64,000 nt of DNA from Salminus brasiliensis (Eukaryota > Chordata > Actinopteri > Characiformes > Bryconidae): assembly GCF_030463535.1 (NCBI RefSeq), contig NC_132880.1:26874987-26938986 (forward strand), in the 5' to 3' direction. The notes beneath the pieces were generated by a model, which saw only the letters and a list, made by a program, of their open reading frames with translations, was not told the origin of the DNA and searched no databases. The position numbers were made by a program, and so were the translations under genes. Every line of letters begins with the position of its first letter. Within the stretch, counting starts at the first letter, position 1. Shown piece after piece: positions 27,001-37,526 of the stretch.

Positions 27001-28124
27001 GTGAATAAGCTGATGTCCCTCATAGCCTTATGTTCCAGTTTTATGTTGTTTTGGCTTACTTTTTCTCTACTGTACTGAACACTTATGAAACCTTGATGAT
27101 GAACCACATATGATGATGATATATCATCTTTGTGTCAATCATTTGTGATTGTCTGAGAGTTTTTTTTATAGACTGGTGGGCTTTGTAATTTGTTTTGCGC
27201 ATCACTCACCTTGCATCTAATCCAGAACCCTTAGTATGGTTCAAATCAATAAATTACAAGATTAACAGGTGGTCTTAATGTTTGCTGGTTGTTTACTGCA
27301 GTTCTACAAAAAAAAAAACCAAAGGTACAACACTAGAGTGGTGTCAAATGAAATGCCTTGCCATTCTTGTGCTGCATACTGGCATATTTGTGGCTTTTCC
27401 AGGGAAGCTTGGATCAGTTACTGTGTGACTACAAATGGAGGTTTGTGCCAATCACACGCTTGCACAATTGCAAGTTGTGACACACCCAACTGTTCTTACA
27501 AACGGGAAAAACTAGCTGCTCCACTGTACTGTACAAATTTGAGAAACATTTTGTGGTGCTGAAAGACCTAAGCCATCTGGTTTTGAAATGACAAATTGCA
27601 CAAAGAAATGACATTTGAATCAACTTTCAATCACTACCCTGGGTAAACTACCTCCCCAACACTTATTATTAATTGCTTTACAAACTGTTATCTGAGACCT
27701 GAGACATTAAATGTGACATGAGAACTTGTTGCGCTAATCTTTAACCTACATATTATAGTCATCCAAGACCAATCATAGAAGTATGGATATATATGATAAT
27801 GAATGAGATGTCAGGTATTTGACACTTACATATAATTTCCAAAAGATAACACTGCTTTGACCAAGTCAAGTGTTAGTTCAGTAAAGAGGCACCTGATGGT
27901 TCTTTCTTTCTCTGTTTCTCTTTCTCTCTTCTGTACATTTGTTAATTTGTTGAGATCATTTTACTCCACTTTCCTCTTCTTACTTATGTTCCTTTTTATG
28001 TGTCTGTAATGCAAGTGTTTTATTTACACCTTTTCGGTTTAAATGGGGACTCATGGACCTTTTGGATATTTTAACATTCATTCATTTTGACTGGGTTTCA
28101 ATGAACCAATATTAAAAATATATA
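27001..28124. other. intergenic, nothing recognised
   Basis: No family identified. A cysteine-containing open frame at 27269-27562 was examined and not accepted, because it has no splice context or known cysteine pattern. Confidence 0.4.
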
Positions 28125-28332
28125 CAGTCATGCCCGAAAGTATTCATACCCCTGTCAAAGTTTGACTTAAATTTACTTTTATTTAACCAGAAATTATATT
28201 TTTGCCTGGAAATGACACAGGCATCTCCCAGGAGATAACACGATGATGTACAAGAGGCATCATTGTGGGAAAAAATATTTCTCAGCTTATACACATTTGA
28301 ACAAAAAGTGGCATGTCCAAAATTATTCATAC
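28125..28332 (+). repeat. left IR/DR of the intact Tc1 element
   Basis: Long terminal inverted repeat with outer site at the tip and inner site at about 28316-28332 (AAATTATTCATACCC). Matches 29526-29738 in inverse orientation, with a G/A difference near the tip. Confidence 0.9.
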
Positions 28333-28500
28333 CCTTTGAAAACTGTCACAGTATATGGGAAAATCCAAAGTTCTATACCATTCCAAATAGTCCAAGCTGT
28401 TTTAAAGCATCCTAATTCCCCTGATTCATTGGGAACAGCTGTTTTAATCAACTCAACAGGAGAAAAACAGCAGCTCTCTGCAGTTGGTTTGTGGACAGTC

Positions 28501-29523
28501 ATGGCTAAGACAAAGGAGCTCACTAAGGACCTGCGGCTGTGCATTGTGGCCGCTCACAAGTCAGGAAAGGGCTATAAAGCCATATCAAAATGTTTTCAAG
28601 TTCCAGTGGCTACAGTGCAAAGTATTATTAAAAAATACAAGAAGTTCCGCACTGTGGAAAATCTCAGAAGATGTGGTCGGAAGCCAAAAGTGACACCTGT
28701 GCTGACCAGGAGAATAGTGAGAGAGGTGAAGAAAAATCCAAGGATCACCACCAAGGCCATCCTGGTGAATCTGGACTCTGCTGGTGGCGACATCTCAAGG
28801 CAGACAGTTCAATGGACACTGCACACTGCTGGGTTCCACGGACGCAGGCCAAGGAGGACACCACTTGTCCAGAAAAGGCACACAAATGCCCACTTGACCT
28901 TTGCAAATGCTCATCTGGACAAAGAAGAAGACTTCTGGTGTTCTGTTTTATGGTCAGATGAAACAAAAATTGAATTGTTTGGCCACAATGATGTGTGCAC
29001 CATTTGGCGTAAAAAAGGAGAAGCCTTCAACCCTAAGAACACCATCCCCACTGTCAAACATGGTGGTGGGAACCTAGTGTTTTGGGGGTGTTTTTCAGCC
29101 AATGGACCAGGGAACTTGATCGCAGTAAATGGCACCATGAAAAAAGAGCAATACATCAAGATTCTCAACAACAACATCAGGCAGTCTGCAGAGAAACTTG
29201 GCCTTGGGAACCGGTGGACATTTCAGCACGACAACGACCCAAAACACACAGCCAAAGTGGTGAAGAAATGGTTAGCAGACAAAAACATTAATGTTTTGCA
29301 GTGGCCCAGCCAGAGTCCTGACTTGAATCCAATTGAGAATCTGTGGAGGGAGCTAAAGATCAGGGTGATGGCAAGGAGACCCTCGAACCTCAAAGAGTTG
29401 GAGCTCATCACTAAAGATGAATGGGCAAAAATACCAGCGGAGACATGCAAAAAGCTGGTCAGCAATTACAGGAAGCGTTTGATTGCTGTAATAGCCAATA
29501 AAGGCTTTTCTATTAATTATTGA
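28501..29523 (+). CDS. Tc1-like transposase, full-length, DD34E
   Basis: A 340-residue cut-and-paste transposase that binds the element's terminal repeats and inserts at TA. The N half has two helix-turn-helix segments (about 5-50 and 65-120) joined by a GRKP linker at 59-62. The catalytic triad is D153 (in WSDETK), D244 (in QHDNDPKHT) and E279 (in NPIENLW), with 34 residues between the second Asp and the Glu. Length is typical of the family. The upstream frame stays open to 28243, but those 86 codons lie in the terminal repeat; ATG 28501 opens the usual MAKTKEL start. No stop or frameshift is present. Confidence 0.95.
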   Translation: MAKTKELTKDLRLCIVAAHKSGKGYKAISKCFQVPVATVQSIIKKYKKFRTVENLRRCGRKPKVTPVLTRRIVREVKKNPRITTKAILVNLDSAGGDISRQTVQWTLHTAGFHGRRPRRTPLVQKRHTNAHLTFANAHLDKEEDFWCSVLWSDETKIELFGHNDVCTIWRKKGEAFNPKNTIPTVKHGGGNLVFWGCFSANGPGNLIAVNGTMKKEQYIKILNNNIRQSAEKLGLGNRWTFQHDNDPKHTAKVVKKWLADKNINVLQWPSQSPDLNPIENLWRELKIRVMARRPSNLKELELITKDEWAKIPAETCKKLVSNYRKRLIAVIANKGFSINY

Positions 29524-29525
29524 GA

Positions 29526-29738
29526 AGGGTATGAATAATTTTGGACATGCCACTTTTTGTTCAAATGTGTATAAAAGCTGAGAAATATTTTTTCCCACAA
29601 TGATGCCTCTTGTACATCATCGTGTTATCTCCTGGGAGATGCCTGTGTCATTTCCAGGCAAAAATATAATTTCTGGTTAAATAAAAGTAAATTTAAGTCA
29701 AACTTTGACAGGGGTATGAATACTTTTGGGCATGACTG
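29526..29738 (-). repeat. right IR/DR of the intact Tc1 element
   Basis: Inverse copy of the left terminal repeat, starting just after the transposase stop and ending at the TA target site. Near-identity of the two repeats suggests a young insertion. Confidence 0.9.
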
Positions 29739-29740
29739 TA

Positions 29741-30111
29741 TATATATTGGAAGTCTGAGAACACATCCTAAAGAGAGGTGACAATATTTGTGGAGGGCAC
29801 TGTATATCACCTTGTGTAATGTATTTAAAATAAGATTTACAGTTTTTAATTAAATTATGAAGAAAAATGAACACAGTATTCTTTTCAATATGCAATAGTA
29901 CATGTCTTACTGAGGATCAAGTAAAAATTTCCAACTACAATTCAGATGAGGCTGACCTCTGACAGCGTGGAGGGGAAGCAATGTGGATAGGAGTGACACA
30001 GATTTACTGGTGATAACTGGAATGGCTGACAAGCTAGACTACACAATTACCCATCTCCATTCCTAATTTAACACAAAACAAATTAAGCAGTGCTATGTTA
30101 TAACCTCAGAG
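29741..30111. other. intergenic, nothing recognised
   Basis: Between the Tc1 element and the orphan PLA2 exon. No coding or repeat signal recognised. Confidence 0.4.
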
Positions 30112-30680
30112 CCACACTAAAATTATATTCCTAAGTGCAACAGATTTAATATTAAAAGTTTGACAACTCAAATATAACTACGATTAGACTCATGTTTAGC
30201 TGGTGAAACTGGCTTCTGGTCATTGACTACTTCCTCTTAACAAACACGTGGAATGTGGTATATTTGGTGTGTTTTGATAAAATTAAAGTCAGAATTGTTT
30301 TAGAAGACGATACAAGTTTATGAGAAGAAATATATTTCAAAATATTTATATCAAAAAAATATTTTCATTATATTAAAAGACATCTCTGTTCTCTAAAGGT
30401 GCATGGATCATTATACAAAGAACCAGACTGGTCCACCAAACTGGAGACTGTAAAACGCATCACCAAAAGGATCTCAGATGGAAATGGCAGTTGACTGCAG
30501 AAGGGTAACAAACTGGCAAGTGCTGGTCGTATCAAGTTTGGTGAACAAGGTTAAAAACTGTACAAGAGTACCTCTATTTTTACTTTCACATAAATCCACA
30601 TAAATTATTAAAATAAAATAAAAAATTATTTTAAAGCTAAGTTTGATGTTACATTTCTGACATACACCTGTTCTGCAAGA
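30112..30680 (+). pseudogene. remnant of a third pla2g4c-like gene (exon 4 and flanks)
   Basis: This block matches about 51600-52180 in copy 2, introns included. It shares CGATTAGACTCATGTTTAGC (30181 and 51659), GTGGTATAT and the exon 4 body. The exon-like part 30399-30549 begins after CTCTAAAG with GTGCATGGATCATTATAC and reads [16 protein letters not shown], then a stop in GGCAGTTGA where copy 2 has TGT. About 50 nt of the exon are missing before the donor-like end. No other exon of this copy was found, so it is a relic. Confidence 0.85.
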
Positions 30681-31859
30681 CATTTTTTATAGTAGCGCAG
30701 TATTTAAAGGGAAATACATGCTACATCATTTAATTAGAACAAAAAAAAAAACTAGCTAATGTTATGCCACAGAATATGTTAAGTGAATACATCGCCATCC
30801 ATTTATACAGATGGGTTTGTAAATACAGTCCATCTTTTCAATCATTCATATTTAATTAAATTGAGTTTAATAATAACTTAAGTTTGGGGGACAGACCATG
30901 TCCTGCTCATTTCCTAGGCCCTATATTCTATACCACCAACCACTCTCATCCCCCTGACCCTTCTTGTGTTGGACAGCCTTTCTTTTTTGCTTTTTCTTTT
31001 AGTTTGGCTGCCCTTCACAGTTCTTCTTTTTCTACCAACTTTAATTTTTATTTCCTTTCTCCATTGCAATCCCATAGCTGACCCTCATCTGCAGTTTCAG
31101 AAATGCAGAGCTTTGTCTCCTCTATCCAAACCTCATCATCATCACCATTTTTAGAAACAGTTATACACAACAACTTCTACACACAACAACTGCTTTCCTT
31201 ACATTTGCTAGCACTCACTTTTCTATTTAGCTCACTACCCTAGAGGAATAAACTATAAAATGTTTGTACAAGCTCCTTTTTGGATCTCCTCACCCTTTTG
31301 CTAATCACCACCAGGGCACTCTTCATCTCCACCACCACTTTTTGGCTTTCTCAGATGCTAAGAATACACTTCAGTACAGTTCATTCATCACCTCATCCCT
31401 GCCTGATCTTGGTTATAAAGGACAGTAAGATAAAACAACTCACTAACTGCTAGCATCCAATTAAGCATCAGTTTTGGGGCTTTTGGCATCAAACACAGAC
31501 TCCATAGTCACCCCAAACTCCATATGTTTAACTTAACATAGTGGCATAAAGATCACCCTGAACTTCACCTCCTCATTTCTCGGGTGCTATATATCCTCCC
31601 CTCTCTTCTTTACTACTGTGATAGACAATTTCACACCCACCACTGTCCCATCTCCTCCCTTCTTCTTCCTTGGCTCCAGTTTTATATATTTTATGTATCC
31701 TGTCTCCAAAGCCACCCCAAACTTCAGACCAAATTCTCTGAGTTTGCATCCCTGTCTTGGCCACATCCCGGGCATTGGCCACATTAGCGAAACTGATAGC
31801 AGATAGCTTAATGACAATCTGAAGCAAACATATGAAGTTTTAATCAGGATGGAGAATGG
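30681..31859. other. intergenic, pyrimidine-rich, nothing recognised
   Basis: Sequence upstream of PLA2 copy 1, CT-rich at about 30890-31700. No exon or repeat family recognised. Confidence 0.4.
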
Positions 31860-31924
31860 CTCATGGAAAAGATTTGGGTGACTATAAACTAAATGGTGTT
31901 TTGCTCTGTACGAAAGTAACCCAA

Positions 31925-32100
31925 TGTTATTGCAAATTTTTTCCCTCGACTGTTTATTTTTGTCCCCATGTAAAACCTGATCGTGAACATATCTTAGAAG
32001 TGTACAGACCAGCACATACCATCATAAAGGCTTTTGACAGGTAAGATCATATACGCCCACAAATGCACTCACTATAAATTCAAACTCACTATTAAGCGTC
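31925..32100 (+). promoter_or_regulatory. promoter region of pla2g4c-like copy 1
   Basis: CCCCATGTAAAACCTGATCG and the following TGAACATAT parallel CTCCATGCAAAACCTGTTAT and TGACCATAT upstream of copy 2 (46533-46563). A TATA box, TATAAATTCA, lies at 32073-32082 and its counterpart TATAAATTCA at 46804. Conservation between the copies marks a shared promoter. Confidence 0.55.
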
Positions 32101-32140
32101 ATTCAGGTTTGCTTATAGACTTCAGCATCTACAAGTGAAG
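32101..32140 (+). other. predicted noncoding exon 1 of pla2g4c-like copy 1
   Basis: The sequence CTTCAGCATCTACAAGTGAAG|GTTTGT parallels CTTCTGCATCTTCAAGTGAAG|GTATGT at 46876 in copy 2. Both lie 45-70 nt after a TATA box and before the ATG exon, so they are read as 5'UTR exons. The 5' limit is approximate. Confidence 0.55.
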
Positions 32141-32639
32141 GTTTGTCATTTTCATTAAGCTTTTTAATAATATTTTTATTTTTAAGAGGCACAGTTTGAT
32201 ACATTACACTGTTTCCTTGATTGCTGAAACACATTTAATGAAACTGGGGTCTAATTCATTGTCACTTTGGGTGTATCTTGAGATCATGTGTACTAGTTAA
32301 ATGTTTTAGTAACTCTGCAATGATGCAAATGATTTAGTACTATCCGCTTCTCAAGCAATTCCTTGCCAAAAGTCTGCTCTGCTAAGTACTGCTGATTCTG
32401 TTGTCTACTTTATGCTGTTATACTATTACTTTATACTGTACAAAAAGTGTTAAAATGTTGTAAGTAACATAAGTAACATGCTGTGAGTAGATGTCAGTCA
32501 AATATATTCAACATGTTGCAGCCAACAAAATGTCAACAATACTAAATAACGACCATTCAACAGGACGGTTTTTTTTTTGTTTTGTTTTGTTTTTTTTTTA
32601 CAAAAGAATGCTTCTCAAATTTGCCATATTTTTTTCTAG

Positions 32640-32665
32640 ATGGACCAGTTCAATGCATCTAGAAG
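32640..32665 (+). CDS. pla2g4c-like copy 1, exon 2 (start codon)
   Basis: ATG follows TTTTTTCTAG directly and encodes MDQFNASR plus two bases of a Ser codon, before GTATTT. The same arrangement, ATG directly after a splice acceptor and phase-2 end, occurs in copy 2 at 47853. Confidence 0.7.
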
Positions 32666-32873
32666 GTATTTATAGCCCTTTCTTTAAGTTTCTTAAAGTT
32701 CAATTACTCGTGCAAGTTGTGTTATTTACTTGAAATAAAAAGTTTTTTTAAATGTCATTTTATTAAAATAAAATTAATTATACCAGGTTCGAACACCTCA
32801 TGTGTAATGTGTGCAGCAGTTATATGAGACATCTCTATTACATGGTTAAACCCTTCTTGTGCAATGTGTGTAG

Positions 32874-32985
32874 CAGTGAGGTGAGAGTTGGCCATACTCT
32901 GAATGAAGCTGAGAGGCAGCATGTGACCAAAAGGAGAAAGAAAGTTCAACAATGCCTGAAGCAGCATGATATATCCTGCAGTGAG
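32874..32985 (+). CDS. pla2g4c-like copy 1, exon 3 (N-terminal helix)
   Basis: 112 nt after GTGTGTAG, donor GTAACT. Reads SEVRVGHTLNEAERQHV then TKRRKKVQQCLKQH, parallel to the charged N-terminal segment of human PLA2G4C. Same length as in copy 2. Exons are numbered counting the noncoding first exon only here and in the previous entry; in the findings, coding exons are counted from the ATG exon as 1. Confidence 0.82.
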
Positions 32986-33178
32986 GTAACTCTCAAACAT
33001 TTTTTATGATGTCGCACTGCACTACACTATATTGTGCTATAGTATTATACTTTTTTGTTTTATTTAATAATTAATCTGCATTACTGTATGCATTGTACAG
33101 AGTGTTTTAATGATTCAACAAAGAACATCTAGAACATAGAGGGTTTTAAGGTCAAGATTTGTGTTTTATTGATGACAG

Positions 33179-33321
33179 GATGAGGTGCCTAACATCGCAG
33201 TGCTGGGTTCTGGGGGTGGTCTGAGAGCTATGGTTGGACTGCTGGGATCACTGTGTCAACTAAAAAAAGAGGGACTGCTGGACTGCATCACGTACCTGAG
33301 TGGAGTCTCAGGATCTACATG
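33179..33321 (+). CDS. pla2g4c-like copy 1, nucleophile exon
   Basis: 143 nt, acceptor ATGACAG, donor GTACTG. Encodes [20 protein letters not shown], the oxyanion loop with its Arg, and [10 protein letters not shown] with the catalytic Ser in G-x-S-G-S. Intact. Confidence 0.92.
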
Positions 33322-33471
33322 GTACTGCTTAAGAATATGTTTTTACATGTTCACACAGGTAAACAAATAGACTTTCACATAAAGACACAGTGTATAATGC
33401 ATAGTGCAGTACTTACATCTTAATTTACATGAGTATAACATTATATATGAATTGTGAAAAGGTTTGGACTG

Positions 33472-34090
33472 TCATGGCGTGTACGGTTAGATAAGACAGG
33501 ATTAACAGCTCGCAGAGATGGAACTAAGCAGGGTGTTTATTAGAACACAAAAGGGGTAACAAGGTAAGGTGTAGAACAAACAGGGTGCAGCAATTTAAGG
33601 GTTAAAACTAGAACACAAACATAAGGTGACAAACAAAGTGGTGAACACAACAAACCTGGGACTGGGAGGAGCAGAGAGAGACAGGGATTGAGCCGGGCTA
33701 AAAAAAGGATATGCTAAAGGGAAGGGGACAACAGAAGCCTCAAGCCTCGCTTGAGACACAGGGGAAACTCTAACTGAAAACCAGAGCCGTGCTTTGGGTA
33801 AACAAAGGGAGTAGCTGGAGAGCCAGCTGCTAGACTAGATAGCAAGGCAAGCCGAACCTGAGTACTCCGTGACTGTCTCGTGAGCTGGGATCGGCAAGGA
33901 GCATGAGCAGGAAGTGAAGCAACACGCTTTCTTCTAGAACTAAACTAGGATATCTCTTGAACCAGATCAGACCTCTAGCCTACGTGAACACACCACCGCC
34001 ACGTGGAGAGTCAAGGAGATTCAATTCATGGCAGCGAGTAGCAGTCAGTGAGCTGCTTAAATGCTCCCAGTTCCAGGTGCAACACATGAA
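33472..34090. mobile_element. unclassified TGTCA-type element, second copy
   Basis: Begins TGTCATGGCGTGTACGG and shares layout and the CCTGGGACTGGGAGGA block with the element at 25127. No coding sequence. The right boundary is uncertain. Confidence 0.4.
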
Positions 34091-34255
34091 TGAGAATCAA
34101 ACACAAACTGTTAATTTGCTTAACATATTGAAAAAAAAACATAGTGCAAAAATAATGGTACATATTTTTTTCAATATATTATATTTGGACAATAAATAGG
34201 AATTGTGTTCTATAATGTGTAGAAAAATGTAATTTGACCAGGGGTCAAATTAAAA

Positions 34256-34799
34256 TTCTTATTTATGGGTTTAACATACTATGCTCTAAAGTTATTCTTA
34301 GAGACACCATAAAATCACTCTCCTGTACAGCTTTACCCTTAGGCAATAGAAAGCTTTATCAAGTCCCATGTCTAGTACATATTTCTTTAAATGATTGCAA
34401 CCAGAATTCAGAACCAGTATCAAAGAACAGTGCAATAACGAACTAAAAAATGACAGTGGTCGAGTGGTCCTGTGGACACTATGATCAGATGTTCGAGGAG
34501 CTGGTTGGAATCTCAGTCATGTTGCTAATGCTGGCAGTCGATGATTGCTTTGCTGCTGTCACTGGCGAGTCTGCAAGCTGGTGCATTGAAGCCAGGTATG
34601 TGGCTCTTCCCTCCAAGCCTGTCGGTTGCCTGTCGGTTGCACTTTCAAAAATAACTTGAAAACAAAACCAACAAAGAAAGCCAACAGCAAAGAAAGCTAC
34701 AATAGCATATAATGTCAACATATGAACAAAGCCAGACAAAGACTGACACAAAGACAAGGCTAGGTATACACTAAGATTAATGAGAAACATCTGAAAAGG
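34256..34799 (+). repeat. direct repeat copy 1 (contains a SINE)
   Basis: Nearly identical to 36083-36629 from TTCTTATTTATGGGTTTAAC to the CTAAGA-TAATGAGAAACA end. Inside, at about 34449-34600, lies a tRNA-derived SINE on the + strand. Confidence 0.9.
34449..34600 (+). mobile_element. tRNA-derived SINE, copy A
   Basis: AGTGGTCGAGTGGTCCTGTGG is followed by ATGATCAGATG and a degenerate B box, GGTTGGAATCTC. The body GGCAGTCGATGATTGCTTTG and TCACTGGCGAGTC matches the reverse-oriented copy at 36.8-37.0 kb. Confidence 0.65.
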
Positions 34800-35750
34800 T
34801 GCAATTTGATCAGGGGTGCCCACATTTTTGCAGGAGAATCTGAGCCTATTGTAGTCTTAACTAGTAATTCTATCAGACCTCATATTGACATCCACCGTTC
34901 CTGCCATTTCTTAATTGCATTTCCAATGAGATGGCTACCTGCTTATAGCTTTGTTTTGTGGGCATCAGTACTTTACTTTAAAGAATGCTAGGCAGCTGCT
35001 CAGAGGATCCCATGGCTGCTGATGGCTGGGACAAGGTTTGAGAAGTATTTATGAAGTTTTGGAATTTGCATTACCTGTTTTTTCCTAATATTAATTGTGA
35101 ACAAGCCATAGTTCTAACTTTACCAAGTTATGGAAGGTCACATGTGTTGGGGTGTCCAAATATAGTGCTTCTATCCTTTTTATTCCACTCAAAACCGCCG
35201 TGCAAATGTTTAATCATGCTTGATACATTACTATACAACAGAAATGGGCCGATTGCCTTTAGTGTGTTGTCAATGGTGTTTGCTAGTTCTGTTGTCTTGT
35301 GAGACTCACTGTACTGGGCTGAGGGATATAATATCAGTGTGTATCTGGATGGTGGTGTTAAAAGTCTGCTCCTCCCATGAGAGCTTTACACAATTTTACA
35401 CAAGTAGCTTTTGCTGAGTTTGAGTCATGAGGTAAAAACTGCCAGACTTTTCTATCGGCACACGCACCAAACTATGACACGAGGGTTCTCAACTTTTATG
35501 TTTTTTTATGGTTAAACTTTAGCAATTATTCCACAGTTCATGCACTTGCAAAACCATGGGGCATGAGCTGTACAGATCACAAATCAACTCCGGCCCATTA
35601 TACAACACATACAATACACATAACCTGAGTCTTTTGTATTGTGATTCTTGCTAGCTTTTCACTTTTATATGGTAATGACTGCAAACAAACGTTTCACAAG
35701 TTTTCTCAATTTTGATGTTTTTATTTTTCTTTTCCATCTGTTCTCTGAAG

Positions 35751-35955
35751 GTGCATGACATCATTATATAAAGAATCAGACTGGTCCACCAAACTGGAGG
35801 CTGTGAAAGATAATATCAAAGAAAGACTTGCTAACGGCAATGTCTCTTGGCGAGAGAAGGGTCAGAAACTGGTGAAATACTCTTCAAAGAAAAAAGACAA
35901 CTTCACTATGACAGATATATGGGCAGCACTGATTGTATCTGGCATGGTAAAAGAG
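35751..35955 (+). CDS. pla2g4c-like copy 1, coding exon 4
   Basis: 205 nt, acceptor TTCTCTGAAG, donor GTAAAA. The first base completes the Trp of GSTW, then CMTSLYKESDWSTKLEAV and DNFTMTDIWAALIVSGMVKE. Intact. The 544-bp direct repeats at 34.3 and 36.1 kb flank this exon. Confidence 0.9.
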
Positions 35956-36082
35956 GTAAAAATTGCCTCTGTGTATGTTACTAAGAATGTAATTTGTCAC
36001 TTAACAAATACCTGTGTTTCATATTTGTTTTAGATTACAACTAGAGTCAACTAAGTGCATGGTATTATAGCTAAGCAATATT

Positions 36083-36629
36083 TCTTATTTATGGGTTTAA
36101 CATACTATGCTCTAAAGTTATTCTTAGAGACACCACAAAATCACTCTCCTGTACAGCTTTACCCTTAGGCAATAGAAAGCTTTATCAAGTCCCATGTCTA
36201 GTACATATTTCTTTAAATGATTGCAACCAGAATTCAGAACCAGTATCAAAGAACAGTGCAATAACGAACTAAAAAATGACAGTGGTCGAGTGGTCCTGTG
36301 GACACTATGATCAGATGTTCAAGGAGCTGGTTGGAATCTCAGTCATGTTGCTAATGCTGGCAGCCGATGATTGCTTTCCTGCCTTTCACTGGCGAGTCTG
36401 CAAGCTGGTGCATTGAAGCCAGGTATGTGGCTCTTCCCTCCAAGCCTGTCGGTTGCCTGTTGTTGATACTCACACTTTCAATGATAACTTGAGAACAAAA
36501 CCAACAAAGAAAGCCAACAGCAAAGAAAGCCACAATAGCATAATGTCAACATATTAACAAAGTCAGACAAAGACTGACACAAAGACAGGGCTAGATATAC
36601 ACTAAGACTAATGAGAAACACTTGAGAAG
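36083..36629 (+). repeat. direct repeat copy 2 (contains a SINE)
   Basis: Second copy of the 544-bp repeat at 34256, same orientation, with its SINE at about 36276-36430. Few differences by eye, for example an ATACTC insertion-like change near 36468. Confidence 0.9.
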
Positions 36630-36809
36630 GCCAGGGCCACACCTGGGAACACTTGAGACAAAGGCAGAGACAAGGGTGGAGACATGATAAATGTTATTAG
36701 GCCAAGAAAATGACAGGCAGGCAGGAATGAGACACTAGTTCAGTCAGTAGCAATAGTGCCCCCTTGCAATGCTCTCACCACTTGGAGGGTAAGGACTTAA
36801 CACATCTTC

Positions 36810-37035
36810 TCCATTTCATGCTGATGAGGCATAGCCAGGTAGCTGGCACACTCTGAGGAAAGCACTGGGTCCCCAGCTCTGGTAGTTAACAACACTGCCA
36901 ACATCGCTTAAGAGACGCCAGTGAGCGCAGCGAAGCAATCATCTGCTGCCAATGGCTAACAGCATGATCAGGATTTGAACCAGCAATCCTCTGATCATAG
37001 GGACAGGACCATAGCCTGCTGGACCACTAGTCCCC
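36810..37035 (-). mobile_element. tRNA-derived SINE, reverse copy
   Basis: On the - strand the head reads GGGGACTAGTGGTCCAGCAGG with an A-box-like GTCCAGCAGG, then a good B box GGTTCAAATCC at about 36973-36983. The body matches the + copies at 34.5 and 36.3 kb. It is a SINE head, not a functional tRNA gene. Confidence 0.7.
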
Positions 37036-37359
37036 TTATAATTCTGTTAGTTATTTATTGCACTGTTCTTTGATTCTTTTTTTTTTTTTTATTCTGGTTG
37101 CAATCACTTAGAGAGAGTGAGCGCCATTGTGCAGTCTTGGACTCTGGCAAAGCACAAAGGCCTTGTGACTGGGCCATAGTGGAAGAGTATGATAATGATG
37201 AACCATTCTGAGCCTCATGATAAATGCTTTTAAATTTACAATTACAAAATGTTTGTAAGTTCACATGCAATCAGAATTCTGCGCACATAGTATCAATTTA
37301 GTGATAGTTGACTTACAACTGATTTGAACACAGCATTCTGCATTTTCTGTATTTCATAG

Positions 37360-37448
37360 ATTGATGAACACAAGCTTTCAGAGGAGCAAGTACGCCAATG
37401 ATCCGTATCCTATTTACACTGTCATTGATAAGTCGAGTTCAAATGCAG
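37360..37448 (+). CDS. pla2g4c-like copy 1, coding exon 5 with frameshift
   Basis: By comparison with copy 2 the exon begins at 37360 with ATTGATGAACACAAGC. Copy 1 lacks 5 nt in the next stretch, so the ancestral frame reaches TGA at 37399. An AG ending at 37381 within CTTTCAG would start the exon at AGGAGCAAGTACGCC, giving [20 protein letters not shown] in frame with both neighbours. Donor GTACTT. Listed with its ancestral limits. Confidence 0.8.
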
Positions 37449-37526
37449 GTACTTTTCATACATGTATTGTTTGAAGTGGGTATGCATTTGTGTTTATGCA
37501 TGATAAAGCCAATACAATGTTTGTAG

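Larger units (their letters stand above)
28125..29738 (+). mobile_element. Tc1-like transposon, structurally intact
   Basis: A 1,614-bp element bounded by TA dinucleotides (28123-28124 and 29739-29740). The ends are CAGTCATGCCCGAAAGTATT and its inverse, with about 208-bp inverted repeats (28125-28332 and about 29526-29738) that differ at very few positions by eye. Each repeat holds outer and inner AAAGTATTCATACCCC-type sites (AAATTATTCATACCC inside), the IR/DR layout. A single uninterrupted transposase ORF lies between them. Confidence 0.95.
33322..35750 (+). other. intron with TGTCA-type element and SINE-bearing repeat
   Basis: Holds an unclassified insertion at about 33472-34090 starting TGTCATGGCGTG with the same CCTGGGACTGGGAGGA block as at 25321, and the first copy of a 544-bp direct repeat at 34256-34799. 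The remainder, 34800-35750, is unassigned. Confidence 0.55.

Noticed and set aside
27269-27562. 97-codon cysteine-containing open frame
   Set aside because: No signal peptide, no known cysteine spacing, no splice or promoter context.
28243-28500. 86-codon N-terminal extension of the transposase frame
   Set aside because: It lies within the left terminal repeat and the spacer; the family start MAKTKEL is at 28501.
31573-32015. 142-codon - strand open frame upstream of PLA2 copy 1
   Set aside because: No recognisable domain; it overlaps the promoter block conserved on the + strand.
36965-37035. tRNA gene on the - strand
   Set aside because: A and B boxes are present but the body continues as a SINE and other copies share that body; no proper cloverleaf seen.
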